This document shows positions 46,926 to 57,672 of a stretch of 64,000 nucleotides of DNA, in pieces (within the stretch, counting starts at the first letter, position 1; every line of letters starts with the position of its first letter). The DNA comes from Marsupella aquatica. Its lineage: Eukaryota > Marchantiophyta. The stretch spans positions 9,920,001 through 9,984,000 of the forward strand of contig OZ316893.1 of NCBI GenBank assembly GCA_973895155.1, in the 5' to 3' direction. The translations under genes were made by a program, and so were the position numbers. Under the pieces are notes generated by a model. The model had not been told where the DNA came from and made no database searches. It saw nothing but the letters and a program-made list of their open reading frames with translations.

Positions 46926-47094
46926 TAGAGTTTTCTTGGAATGATGGGAAAAATCTTATGGATTGCTGATTGTTTCGCAGGCACAGTTTGACTAAACACG
47001 CACTGAAGCTCTTGCTGCCGTTCAATGACAGACACCGACTCAAGCTTTAGCTTTCCTGGGAAAACGATATTTTCTCTTGTGAGTCTAATGGCGG

Positions 47095-49165
47095 TCCAGA
47101 TACGACGTATCCCATTTGGGATTCAATCTTCAAAAATCCAGTTTGGGTATCATAACGTGAAAAAATGAGGTTGGATGCGAAGTGGGATACCCCGTATCCC
47201 ACTTTGCATTCAACCTCTGAATATGAAGCATTTAGGTGCGAAATGCAAGATTGACTAAGATATGATCAGATTAAGTTGTGGGGTGAAATTATAAAATTAC
47301 AAAACTTAAGTTTGTACCCTTTGGAAGTCATATCTTTATCGGTATTTATCCAAATTCCTTATAATTGATACCGTTAGAAAGAAGAGCTTGAGACTTTTTG
47401 GCCGCTTTACTCTGCACTGCAAAAATAGAAAAAGAAAAAATCTGAAATCAGGCAAAATCTCGCAAAAAATATCAGATTGCATTTGTAAAAAGATCACAAA
47501 TGATCAAAACTTCAAGAGGAATACCAAGTGGGATACCAAGTATCCCATGTAGTATTCAAACATGTTATTTCACAAATCTAGAAAGGAAAAAATTATAAAA
47601 TCTTGTATGAATACCAAGTGGGATCCATGGGTCCCATATTTGGTATAAGAACATGTTGTTTTATCCCATTTGGTATAAGAACATGTTATTTTACAAATCA
47701 AGAACTTTACAAAGAGTGATAAGAATTTTACAAAGACCAAATGAAATCCAATTTGGTATTCAAATGTGAAAGTGGATGAGTGACTTGTGACCGAGGGCCA
47801 ATCCGGGACTTTGAATCTGAGGTGGGATCCACAAACCCACTTGGTATTTGCCTCCATTTTTAGGTAGGTCTGTTGATTGGTCCTACATATTTTGAAAGAG
47901 TAAAAAATGGATGTGATTGGGGTTGAATGTACTGAGCAAGGAAAAATCGAAAATTGTTTTGGAGTTGAATCAACAAATGGGACTCATGGATCCATGTCGG
48001 TATGGATCCGTGTCGGTATTCAAACCTCACTATTGAGGTGCGAGGTGTGGCAATGGCAAATTTTGGCGGGTGAATACCAAATGGGATCTGTCTCGGGGGT
48101 TTCACTTCCACAAAAATGGCATATCACGTGCGACGAAGGATAGGGTCATTTTATTGGTTGTAAGGGAAGACTTAAGAATTTTTGTAGAAGAACAATAGGG
48201 TCTTTTAAATTCAATTTTGAGACTTATAAGAATATTAGGGCCTTCTTAATCCAATTTTTGGAATATTCCAAGAATATTCCAACTTTATAGGGGTTAAAAA
48301 ATAATAATTTTTTCTTACATTTTAGGGGGTCCAAGGCCTAAAAACGTCGCAGGTGATGGGGAGGTCCCCATGTAGTGAGACCCCCGAGGGATCTGTGGAT
48401 CCGTGTTGGTATTCAAACCTCAATATCAAGGTGCAAGGTACAACAAGGGCAAATTTTGGCAGACGAATACCAAATGGGATCCCATTTGGTATTCATCCTT
48501 GGTTTTGAGTGGGTTATTTTTGGACTTGTTCAGAAAAATGGGATACATGGATCCCTATTGGCATTCCTTGATTGGTCCGTATGAGGGTTTTTTAAAGTGA
48601 GAGTCTGTATTTTCAAGGAATGCTGAAATTTAAATTGTAGATTTTTGAGGAAGTCGTCGTGGATCCCTGTTGGTTTTCAAACTAGAATATCAAGGTATGC
48701 AATGCGAAAAGTTTAAAATGTAGAGGTTGAATACTAGATGGGATCCCATCTGGTATTCATCCTCCTGTTTTCCCGATGAGTTTTTGGACTTGCAAAAAAA
48801 AATGGGATCCATGGATCTCAGTTGGTATTCATGTCGAAAGATCTCCTGATGCAAAGTTGCAGGTGGAAAACATTGCGGTTGAATACGAGAGTGGATACTT
48901 GGATCCCGTCTCGTATTCATCATGCGTTATGGGCTAAAATATTTCCAAAGATGTCGTCGTGTTAACTTAACTAACTGTGTGGGTCGACTGTAGTCTACGG
49001 TCAATTTTTCGCAGTTTTCAGTTTTACCGCAGTTAAAAATTCAAATATTTTAAACCCGAGGTTAAATGGAAGCGTCAAGAGAATGATTTGGTGCGGTTTT
49101 CGTTCATGTTCAACGGTTGAATCCGAAATGGGATACGCCGTATCCCATTTTCAGTTTGCCATTTT
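47095..49165. repeat. Diverged palindrome-rich region
   Basis: A further diverged 178-bp-like unit lies at about 47095-47250. Beyond it are many separate palindromes with GAATACCAAATGGGATC / GATCCCATTTGGTATTC-type arms, near 47520, 47615, 48470, 48740, 48805 and 48895, ending with GGGATACGCCGTATCCC at 49130-49146. Centres vary (GATACGC, GATCC, GATACCAAG) while the GGGAT..ATCCC arms persist. Interrupted by MITE copy B. No coding region recognised. Confidence 0.75.
48092..48388 (+). mobile_element. MITE family M1, copy B
   Basis: A 297-bp element with the best-preserved ends: CTCGGGGGTTTCACT at the left and AGTGAGACCCCCGAG at the right (inverted match with one mismatch in 15). It is flanked by the perfect 8-bp target duplication GGATCTGT (48084-48091 and 48389-48396). 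Non-coding. An 8-bp duplication is typical of hAT elements, but the CTCGGGGGT end is not the usual hAT end, so the superfamily is open. Confidence 0.9.
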
Positions 49166-49510
49166 GATTGCAAAAATGAAATCTTGTGTTTTCCTAGTTT
49201 TGTTTGATGCTTGGATTTAGCTTTTAGAAGGATCACGTGAAAAGCATTGTTTTTCTAGGTTTTGGAATTTGCCCTTTTTTTAGATGAAGTGTCTCGGAAT
49301 TCTGGAATGTAACAATTCTTTGTTTTTGTGTCAACAGTATCTCGATTTGAAATCCGATGTTGGATGCGATTTTGGATTCATCCTCAAAATAGCGTTTTTG
49401 ATCTTAATTTTAGTGATTTTTTGCCGTTTTTCGCGAAATCAAAAACACACTTCTCGTTTGGTGGTCATACTTCTCGTTTGGTCCGTCACTGTGTTAAGTG
49501 TACTCCCAGG

Positions 49511-49826
49511 CTCGGGGGGGTCCACTATATGGAGGGTCATACATCACGTGCGACGTTTTAGGGTTTGACCCAAGTGAAAAATATGTATTTGCAAAACTCT
49601 TTTTTTCTTTAAATTTTGTAAGTTTTATTAAAAATCCTTGAAATATTTGAATAAAATATTTTTTATAATTAAATAGGCCTATGTGTTCTTTAAAGTTGTC
49701 CAGTCAATGAAACATGTCCTATGTGTTCTTTCATCAAAATTTGGAAATCTTTCGTCACACCCATTTAAATGGACCTATACTTTATCGCATGTGATGTGTC
49801 ACTTCAGTGGAAGTGAACCCCCTGAG
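49511..49826 (-). mobile_element. MITE family M1, copy C (inverted, diverged)
   Basis: 316 bp. The left end (CTCGGGGGGGTCCACTATAT.. CACGTGCGACG) matches the right end of copy B in reverse, and the right end (GTCACTTCAGTGGAAGTGAA then CCCCCTGAG) matches the left end in reverse. It is flanked by CTCCCAGG (49503-49510) and CTCCCAAG (49827-49834), an 8-bp duplication with one mismatch. The interior has diverged more than in copies A and B. Confidence 0.75.
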
Positions 49827-49919
49827 CTCCCAAGTTGACAAGACATGGGAGTGGTCCAGGGTAACGTTTTGGGGTTTTTGTTTTGTTTTGGCCATTGTGG
49901 CTAAAGTCACCTTGTGAGA

Positions 49920-50165
49920 GGACTGGACGCCAAGAATATTCATTCTATAATTTTCAAATATTTTTTACCACTAGATCTCCCTACTAGATTCAAGAATAAT
50001 TGTGACTCAGATTCTGGCTAATGGGGGTTTGTGGCTAGGCAAGAAACTGGCTTGTGGGATACTAAAAGCCTGCCAGATTTAGCCGGAAGTGGCAAGATTT
50101 TTCAGTGAGGTGGAATTTGGTTAATTTTGCCACTTAAAAAATGCTGAATTGGTCAATGCTCACAA
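49920..50165 (-). repeat. Dispersed repeat, copy 2
   Basis: Inverted relative of 10868-11090, with the shared core GGCTAGGCAAGAAACTGGCT near 50032. See copy 1. Confidence 0.55.
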
Positions 50166-50529
50166 TCCTTTCTCACAGCATACACACATATAACACTCTT
50201 AGAGAACAATGACAGGAGACCAAAGTGGAGAAATCTAGGGACTACCAAAAAGTTTGAGAGTCCCCTTCAATGGCACTGAAAGAACTGAGCAACAAACTGA
50301 AAAGCCTGGTAAAGATTGTTTCACCCCTTCTGGATTAGAGCCCATAACCCTTCCCAGGCCATGGGTTACCCTACACAATATATAATTATCACACCAGGGT
50401 GTCTCATTGGTCGTGGGTATCATTTTGTGTCAACTCAGCTTGTGGATCCAAACTCACGAGCACCAGCCACATGAGCCCTTTGGTCACGAGAAGACTGAAG
50501 GAAGCCTCTTCTCTCTCTCCTCGTACTCC

Positions 50530-50845
50530 AACTCCTACACCCTTGCGCATGCTGTCCTTTCCCAATGATTCCCAATTATGTATTTTTGCTGTATATATCC
50601 ATGAATCAGGTTGCAATATTTTAGACTATCCTACACAGGGAGATTCCTCAAGTACTGCCTTCAACCCTGCTCATGCTGTCCTTCCCAATTCTGTATTTTT
50701 GCTGTATAATCTTGTTGCAACATTTTGGACTATCCTACTCAGGGAGACTCCTCAAGTACTGCAGGAACTCCTTCAACCCTGCTCATGCTGTCATTTCCCA
50801 ATTATGTATTTTTGTTGTGTATATCTAAGAACCTGGTTGCAATAT
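50530..50845. repeat. Degenerate tandem repeat, period about 112-124 bp
   Basis: Three CATGCTGTC starts (near 50548, 50672 and 50784) are each followed by TTTCCCAATT, TGTATTTTTGCTGTAT and GTTGCAATATTTTGGACTAT; the first two also have CAGGGAGATTCCTCAAGTAC. Units differ by indels. Confidence 0.8.
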
Positions 50846-53391
50846 ATCATCCCAGGTCTCCGCATTGTGCGCCTCCACCCATACAGTCGATGTGAAGTCG
50901 CAATCGCTAGTGAGATAACTGTTTCTGTATGTTCTGTACAGTGAATAGGGAGTACATTCCGCGTCTCCTCCACCACCCATCGAGAAAGAGCTCTGAGAAG
51001 CACTACCTTTTGTACCACGGATGTGGCTGAAATTACTAGTCCGCAGCTCAATAAGCAAAATGTTGAAATTCTGCGACTGAGAGACTCGGGATAGAACCCC
51101 AAAATCCTGAATGCTAGAAGCAAGAATTCCAATAGTTTCTCGGTGGCCACATGCTGCTTACTCCCCGGGTTTTTATTGTGAATAAGACGGAATCTCATTT
51201 CCTTGGACACATTCCCACTTGTGCATCTTTGATCGAACCCTCTACTTGTACTCTTGCTAGAACTGCGCTATCAAATACGGACAAATTTCACTAATTACTC
51301 CACCTACCAGCCACTAATTACTCTACCTACCTAATTTCACTAATGTCCTTTAGGGCACTGCTTGGACGCTGTACTCATAAATATCTTAGTCAGTCTCTGA
51401 TTCCCAATTCCCACTCTGCATACACATTGAAAGGAGTGACGGCAATGGAACTGACCTTGCTCCATCCAATCCATCACAGATCATGGTGATTTTTATTGCA
51501 GTTCTCACTCATGCAACTCCAGAGATACAAGGTACAAAAGGATGATTGAGATGGAATGTCGGTCTCTAGCACAAGAAGAGCAGGAAAGCTGAGCACTGTA
51601 TATACTAGACCAGGCAGGTACTTCATACAACTGAAGGGCATCATGATACAACTAAGTGAACGCTACTGAAGAACACGAGTTGAGCAGAAGGGGTCGGCAT
51701 GCTATTGAAAAGGAGGCAAGTGGCAGGTGGGTCCTTCCTGATGGTCACTTGAAGTTGTGCCCAACCAAGAACGTATAGTTGGAGTTTTTCTTTCATCTTG
51801 CTAATTGACAAATCCCATGAATTGTAAAACTAGTGATACTGAGACTCTCCCAACATGTTCCAGCCGCGGAGAAAATTAATACTTAGTTATAATGCCCAAG
51901 GGGATCCCATCAGGCCGTGGGACTCACAATATACAATGACTTCGCAGTATCAAATGCGACAATCACACTCAATGGGAAGCAAACACAATAGACTAAGTCT
52001 GGAGCAAATCTTGAGCATTGACAGCAGACAATCGGTTTCCATTCCAGATGTGACGGAGAATGCTGTACACATTAATTCACACCCCCAAACAGGTGTCCAA
52101 CAGCGGGCTGGACTTAGTGCTCTCATGACAACTACATTCAAACAGGTAGTTTTCATTTAAGCGCTGCAGAGCACAGTGCCTCTCAAATAGCGGTGCACGT
52201 CTATTTGTCACTTTCAAAAGCCGAGCTGTGAGATTCATACTTGAAAGGATCCAAGCTTCGCAATCTGGCCTGCACGACCTGCTCATTCCTTCTACTCTCG
52301 GAATCAAGATCCCCAGCGAATTAAAACGATATTTTGGGAGCCAGCATTTTGGAGATCGACTTAAATATTATGCACCTATCAGTTCCACTGACCCCTCAAT
52401 GCCCTGTCATCGGCATCCAGCAATAGTACACATATGAACCAACATTCAATTCATTCCCTTTGCATTCGTTAACAGTTGACAGTAAAACTCACGTCTGAGC
52501 GTTGATTCCAACTAACATCCCCAACTTGAGATCATCTCTGAAAATCTAACAATTATACAGTTGAAGTTGTCAATAAAGCCCCAGGACAACTTTTACACAA
52601 ACACTGCGAAACTGACAGTCAGGATATAATTTCTGTGATCCCTAGGTAGGGGTCGTTTAAGTGGATAACGGTGACTCTGAAGACATCTACAAACTCTATT
52701 GAGGCCAAGCCTGACCCCAAAGGAAGTAGTAACCATCTAACACATATAATATCTTACCTTCAATCTCGCCAGGTCAAAAGCTTCTACAGAAGTGAATGGC
52801 TTCAGACATGAACGAACTCAGCAAATTTGGTCTCTTGCCCGATTGAAAACGAGTCGCTGCTCCGCTGCTTCCACTCTTCTGTCAGAAGATCCCAACTATA
52901 GTAATCGTCCATTAACTTCTTCAAATAGTACTACTTGGGCAGTTCTTGAATTCTGTACATTCCTTTTCCGATTAAAATGGCTCTGACTGCAATGTGTCAG
53001 GAGGAGCACCATTCGAGTGTGAACTTCCCGCCACACTCGCTCCCTAAATCCAAAACTTTATAGAGTTTACAGATCCACTCTGAATCTACGGCCCGTAGAA
53101 TGCTAGGATCACGTTGACGGATACAATTCGCAGTCAGAAGCAACTGTATTCAGCTCCTGAGCAACTTCCTGAGTATACTCTCCAGAATCCCTAAAAAATA
53201 GGTTTCTCGCAAGTAGCACGCCCAGAGCAGCACTTGGTAGAGAGCTTGGCAGGCCCGTCTATATGGTAAACACCTAGAACTGTACAGCCCATTTTCACTC
53301 CAATGCTGCTGTGTTGGGAAAGATGTTGCAGACTAAGGTCCGGCCCCTTCACAGTCATCGGAATTATCACCTTTTGCGATCTCCAAGGGCC

Positions 53392-55269
53392 TTAAAACTC
53401 TTTCTCATCCCCGGACCAGCTGGCCTTTTCTTTGGGTCCAGAGGGCCCTTCCTCACCGCCAAGCTCATCTGGCAGCTTATTGATAAGGCCCATGACTGAT
53501 TTTCTGAGAAACTTGGGCAGGAGATTCAATACTCTCTCCAGCTCAGTCCTCGAGTCGTATGTGATTTTGGGGCCCCACTGCCTCAAGTAATCCACCCACG
53601 GAAGTTGCTTTGCATACCCAGTGTCTCCGTTGCTGCTCAAGTAATCCACATTTATCAACTCATATTTGGTGCTACTGTCCATCATCAACGTGCTTCTCGC
53701 CGTGTCATTTCGAATTCCCACCCCAAGCTTTGCATCCCCTTGAAGGTGATCTCCCTCTTTCGAATACAAGGCATGAGTGTTCTTGGCAGAGTACACTACC
53801 GCTCGGTTAGCAGAGACGTATTCGAGCTCATCCGGTCTAAACCACGTCCCTGCAGCATGCTCACCCATGTAAAGTCGACGCATCTCACCAGAAAAGTTGT
53901 CGACCCGGACGGTGAAATGCTCCCAGTCTGACACATGCTCCCCGATTTTCCCCAGCGCAAGGGATTTGATAAGCCCTAGCTTGGCAATACTCGATCCATT
54001 AAAACAGTGGTATATCCAACAGCACACGTCAGTAAAAATTCCCCCAAACATAGGCTTCACATGGATTAAGGCCTTTGCCACCGAGAGATCTCCCCTCTTG
54101 ACAGTCTCTTGAGTACCATCCGTTGGGAGATCTAGCCAGTACATTCCATCATTGCCATCACCCCCGGGAGGCAGGTTCGATCCACCAGGAGCAACTCTCA
54201 CAGGTGCATCCGGAGACGCAGCAGAGTAAAGAAGAGCACCATTGTCAAAGAACCACTCGGGAGTGGCGGGGAGATACTCCTCCTCTGGATGGAAGAATAC
54301 CGTCGGCCCAAACGTGGTCACAATCTGCTCTAGCTGCTCGAATGTGGGCATTATATCCATAACTTGGTTCACATTCTTAAGGCATGCAATTGGCAGCGGC
54401 GACTCAGATGTTACAGCCGGATGACAATAAAAAGTGTTGACAGGAATTCCAATCCCATGCACACCCACAGTGGATGGCTTTGTGGTCCAGGTGGAGAATT
54501 CTGGGACTCCCTCAAGCTGGGAAGTATCCCACAGTAACTTTTTCACAACAGAGACGTCAGTGAGGTCTTCCCTGACTAGAGCAATGTCATCTCTCCCCGG
54601 CTTGTCTGGAGAATTGGTCACGACAAATCCCAGTGCCTTGTACCCTGATGGCACCTCTGGAGCCCAGAAGAAGGCCAGCACATCCTGCTCAGCTCCAGCC
54701 CAGTCAGCACTGCTCCAAACGAGGGTGTAATCCGTGGGCTTGGCTAGTGGAGGAGAAGAGCCATCAAACGAGCCTGCTATGGCCAGAACCCAACCTCGAG
54801 GAGGCACTGCATTGAGTTGTGCATAGCTACCCAAGCTGCAATACCCTTCAGGGATGTTCACAGGATTGTAATACGAGGCCCCGGATTGACCCGAGCCGCT
54901 GTTCCAGACTTGTTGGAAGGCTGCAATTCTGACCAAGGACAGTTCTCCGAGATGGAATTTCGTGGTGGCAAAGCCTGTCCCGGATGCCCAGGTGGGTAGG
55001 GCACTCGGCAGGCCAGCAGTGTGGACTCGAGTGCCTACAAATGGTGGGTCTGGCGGCGTTCGGGCAAGGGCGTTTCCATTATTTTTCCACAGTTTCCAGT
55101 ACTTGTTCCAACCCTTTCCTTCCCCTTTCTGAGACGGAATTGCTTCCACCTTCCCCATGTAGTCGATTGGCTTTCGGTCACTACCAATGGACAGAACTCC
55201 AATCCTCTTCCCAAAATAACGATAAAGCAAATTCCAAAATCCGGGCCAGTTGTTCCACACTCTAAACAA
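53392..55269 (-). CDS. VPS62 / DUF946-family protein, intronless
   Basis: A single open frame of 625 residues that matches the plant DUF946 family, annotated by relation to yeast Vps62 (vacuolar protein sorting-associated 62); the plant function is poorly known. Family marks: LPTWASGTGFATTKFHLGEL (92-110, the N-terminal start of the domain), a SLGSYAQ and PPRGWVLAIAG segment, FGPTVFFHPEEEYLP (320-334), a CWIYHCFNG block (417-425) and the strongly conserved HVSDWEHFTVRVDNFSG (445-461). No signal peptide or membrane segment is evident. The length is near the plant norm of about 550-600 with an N-terminal extension of about 80 residues, so an internal Met could be the true start. The frame is intact and has no introns; plant relatives often have few. 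Confidence 0.85.
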   Translation of the reverse strand: MFRVWNNWPGFWNLLYRYFGKRIGVLSIGSDRKPIDYMGKVEAIPSQKGEGKGWNKYWKLWKNNGNALARTPPDPPFVGTRVHTAGLPSALPTWASGTGFATTKFHLGELSLVRIAAFQQVWNSGSGQSGASYYNPVNIPEGYCSLGSYAQLNAVPPRGWVLAIAGSFDGSSPPLAKPTDYTLVWSSADWAGAEQDVLAFFWAPEVPSGYKALGFVVTNSPDKPGRDDIALVREDLTDVSVVKKLLWDTSQLEGVPEFSTWTTKPSTVGVHGIGIPVNTFYCHPAVTSESPLPIACLKNVNQVMDIMPTFEQLEQIVTTFGPTVFFHPEEEYLPATPEWFFDNGALLYSAASPDAPVRVAPGGSNLPPGGDGNDGMYWLDLPTDGTQETVKRGDLSVAKALIHVKPMFGGIFTDVCCWIYHCFNGSSIAKLGLIKSLALGKIGEHVSDWEHFTVRVDNFSGEMRRLYMGEHAAGTWFRPDELEYVSANRAVVYSAKNTHALYSKEGDHLQGDAKLGVGIRNDTARSTLMMDSSTKYELINVDYLSSNGDTGYAKQLPWVDYLRQWGPKITYDSRTELERVLNLLPKFLRKSVMGLINKLPDELGGEEGPSGPKEKASWSGDEKEF

Positions 55270-55709
55270 CCTGTTCCAAAACTAAAAACGAATTGAAAGA
55301 TGCCGTGGGCCAATCGGTAAAGTAATTTCAGTTCCAGGAGCTCAACGGTCACCACCTCAAAGGCCTGCTGCTCGACTCCAAATCTTGCAAACCTATTTTA
55401 AGTAATTTTCAACGAGATCCCTCATCTCTGTCTTTCTGTGGCCCTCCTCTTCAATCTGTCTCTTTGATAGTTAGAGTTGCTCTCATCAATCCCCCCTGAC
55501 GCACCGTACGAGTACAAACCTCCTACTGCCACTCTATCTTCACACAACTTCTATTGGTGTGTCTCTCAGTAGGAGCACCTCAAAGCAACATCAAGCTCCA
55601 ATCGTTGATGTTGCTTCTGGACCCACTGCAATATTCCGGACCCACAGCAATACCACTGCCTACGCGACGACGAGGAGATTCGTGCTTGGATATTAATGTG
55701 GTCCACAGA

Positions 55710-56099
55710 GGACCAGAAACCTTCGTGGCAGGCCTCGTAAACGGAAGCCAACAAAACCCGTTTCTGAAGGTTTCGCTGATGCTACCCTCTCTCAATGTTG
55801 AAATTCTTTGGCTACCACCAAGAGAGCAGACTAGTGTCCTCCCAGATTGGCACCCGGAGCTCTATGAGCTTGCCAACACATTCCTTGTGGCCTCGAGTAC
55901 TCTGTGGACCAGAAACCTTCGTGGCAGGCCTCGTAAACGGAAGCCAACAAAACCCGTTTCTGAAGGTTTCGCTGATGCTACCCTCTCTCAATGTTGAAAT
56001 TCTTTGGCTACCACCAAGAGAGCAGACTAGTGTCCTCCCAGATTGGCACCCGGAGCTCTATGAGCTTGCCAACACATTCCTTGTGGCCTCGAGTACTTT
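55710..56099. repeat. Perfect 193-bp tandem duplication, period 197
   Basis: Copies at 55710-55902 and 55907-56099 begin GGACCAGAAACCTTCGTGGC and end GCCTCGAGTACT, with a 4-bp spacer. I see no difference between them. Open frames on the plus strand run through both in different phases (a 197-bp period is not a multiple of three), so the coding meaning, if any, is unclear. Confidence 0.95.
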
Positions 56100-56904
56100 A
56101 CTGGCAGTAAAGGAGGGAACCCCAAAACGAGGATTCCAAGGCAGTCTCCAGCACGTTCGTAGTACATCTCAAAACGGTGGACCACATAGAGATTGCCGGC
56201 CACGGTACATCAGGACATGGTTTTTCACAAGCACTGCAATTCCAAGGTGCACCCTAAATCTAACAAAACGTGGGACGGGTGCAGAGGATGGCGTGTGTCT
56301 ATAACATTGAGTCTGCCATTCGCATCCACAGTTGGCACGTCGCTGTGGAAAAGTTTCGCGTGTGTTCACTGAGTTCTTAGTTTACGTGTGGTCCTTGAGA
56401 CTCATAGAAACCTAATTGCATCCATGTATAAGAGCATCTCCAGTGATCATTGAGTCCACTATATGTTGAGTGGGACCCGTAATGTTCAGCAAAAGGTTCG
56501 CAAAAGAGGAGTCTCAAAGGAGGGTTGTAAGGAAAAGTCACAGGACACCAATTGTACCCATAAAACACATTAGGACCAGACTTTATGGGTTATTAGTGCA
56601 TGTCAAAGTTCTCCTCTAACCAAAGTGTTACAGTTAAATTTTTTGTCCTGGTCTTAACAATGTTTTATGTCCTAAGCCAGAATTGAGGTATGCATTGAGG
56701 CTGTGCTTTGACACTCCCTATTGGTTGCAGGGGATATGCATTAACCTGTGCCAAAAGGGATAAGTTATGGGTATTCACTCTCAAAATAAGTGCTGTTGGC
56801 CAGTCCTTGTCCAACAAACCCAACCCTATTACCTTGACAAGCAGTCACAATAACATTCTAATCATACATAGTGATTCACATGCCATTTCTGTCCCTAGAT
56901 GACG

Positions 56905-56955
56905 CAATGTTGTGATGACTCGATGTTGTGATGACTCTATGTTGTGATGAAGCTA
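56905..56955. repeat. 17-bp minisatellite, three units
   Basis: GATGTTGTGATGACTC-type units (ATGTTGTGATGACTCG, ATGTTGTGATGACTCT, ATGTTGTGATGA) repeated in tandem. Confidence 0.9.
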
Positions 56956-57246
56956 ATTCAAAGTTTCAGAGTTACATTACGGGTTTCTGTTAGTGGTCAT
57001 GACACTATCTTATGGAAAGCCAATTTTGGCCTCTTGCATCTTTTATGGCCGTTCTTGTAATTTAGTCCTAACTTACGTGTAAGAAACCGTCGGCTCCAGA
57101 CTAGACATCAATTGCCAAACATGAGAGCATTCAATCTCATACTACATCAACAAGACACCACGATGGAAAAACTCCTGAAGAATCCATAGTTCATGAGAAA
57201 GTACATGTGAAAAATGAGAGACATAATGTTCTCTCTCCAACCTATA

Positions 57247-57274
57247 CCCCCCGGGGGGGGGGGGGGGGGGGGGG
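57247..57274. repeat. C6-G22 homopolymer junction
   Basis: Six C followed by twenty-two G. It can form a G-quadruplex or hairpin and is likely length-variable. Together with the C26 at 6538 it is the second long GC homopolymer in the window. Confidence 0.95.
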
Positions 57275-57436
57275 CTGAGATGTGTGGACATAAGCAAAGC
57301 GGATCTTATCCTAATGTAACCAAAGGTTAAACTAACCCTAGTGAGGCCAAACTAACTAAAAGCCGGGAACACAAGTCAATTCCTAACATTACAACCAACT
57401 CAAAACTTGTTGAGACCCCCTACTATAACCTTATCT

Positions 57437-57672
57437 AAACCAGACCCTGTAAGGTTTAGCAAAAAAGGCAACCCCAATGGGTTAATGGAACTCTATTCAA
57501 TTGTGACGCATAGATGAATAAGAGCATAACTCATGGTTATTGGGTTGGTCCACTCTCATGCATGTTGACCAGACCCAATAAGGCTGAACAAAAATGGCAA
57601 CCTCAATGGGTTGGTCTATTGTAAAGCTATGTTTACCAGACCCCGTAAGGTGTAGCCAAAAAGCAACCCTAT
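57437..57672. repeat. Triplicated degenerate repeat
   Basis: ACCAGACCCTGTAAGGTTTAGC-like units start near 57439, 57568 and 57635, each followed by AAAAA(G/T)GGCAACC and, in two cases, CAATGGGTT. Flanking GGAACTCTAT blocks also recur. Unit spacing is irregular. Confidence 0.7.

Larger units (their letters stand above)
49827..53391. other. Intergenic, no gene recognised
   Basis: Contains the dispersed repeat at 49920-50165 and the tandem repeat at 50530-50840. The part near 53.0-53.4 kb is likely 3' untranslated sequence of the minus-strand gene that follows. No other coding or RNA gene could be supported. Confidence 0.5.

Noticed and set aside
55554-56304. Plus-strand frames across the 193-bp duplication
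   Set aside because: They change phase between copies and match no family I know; codon evidence is too weak to call a gene.
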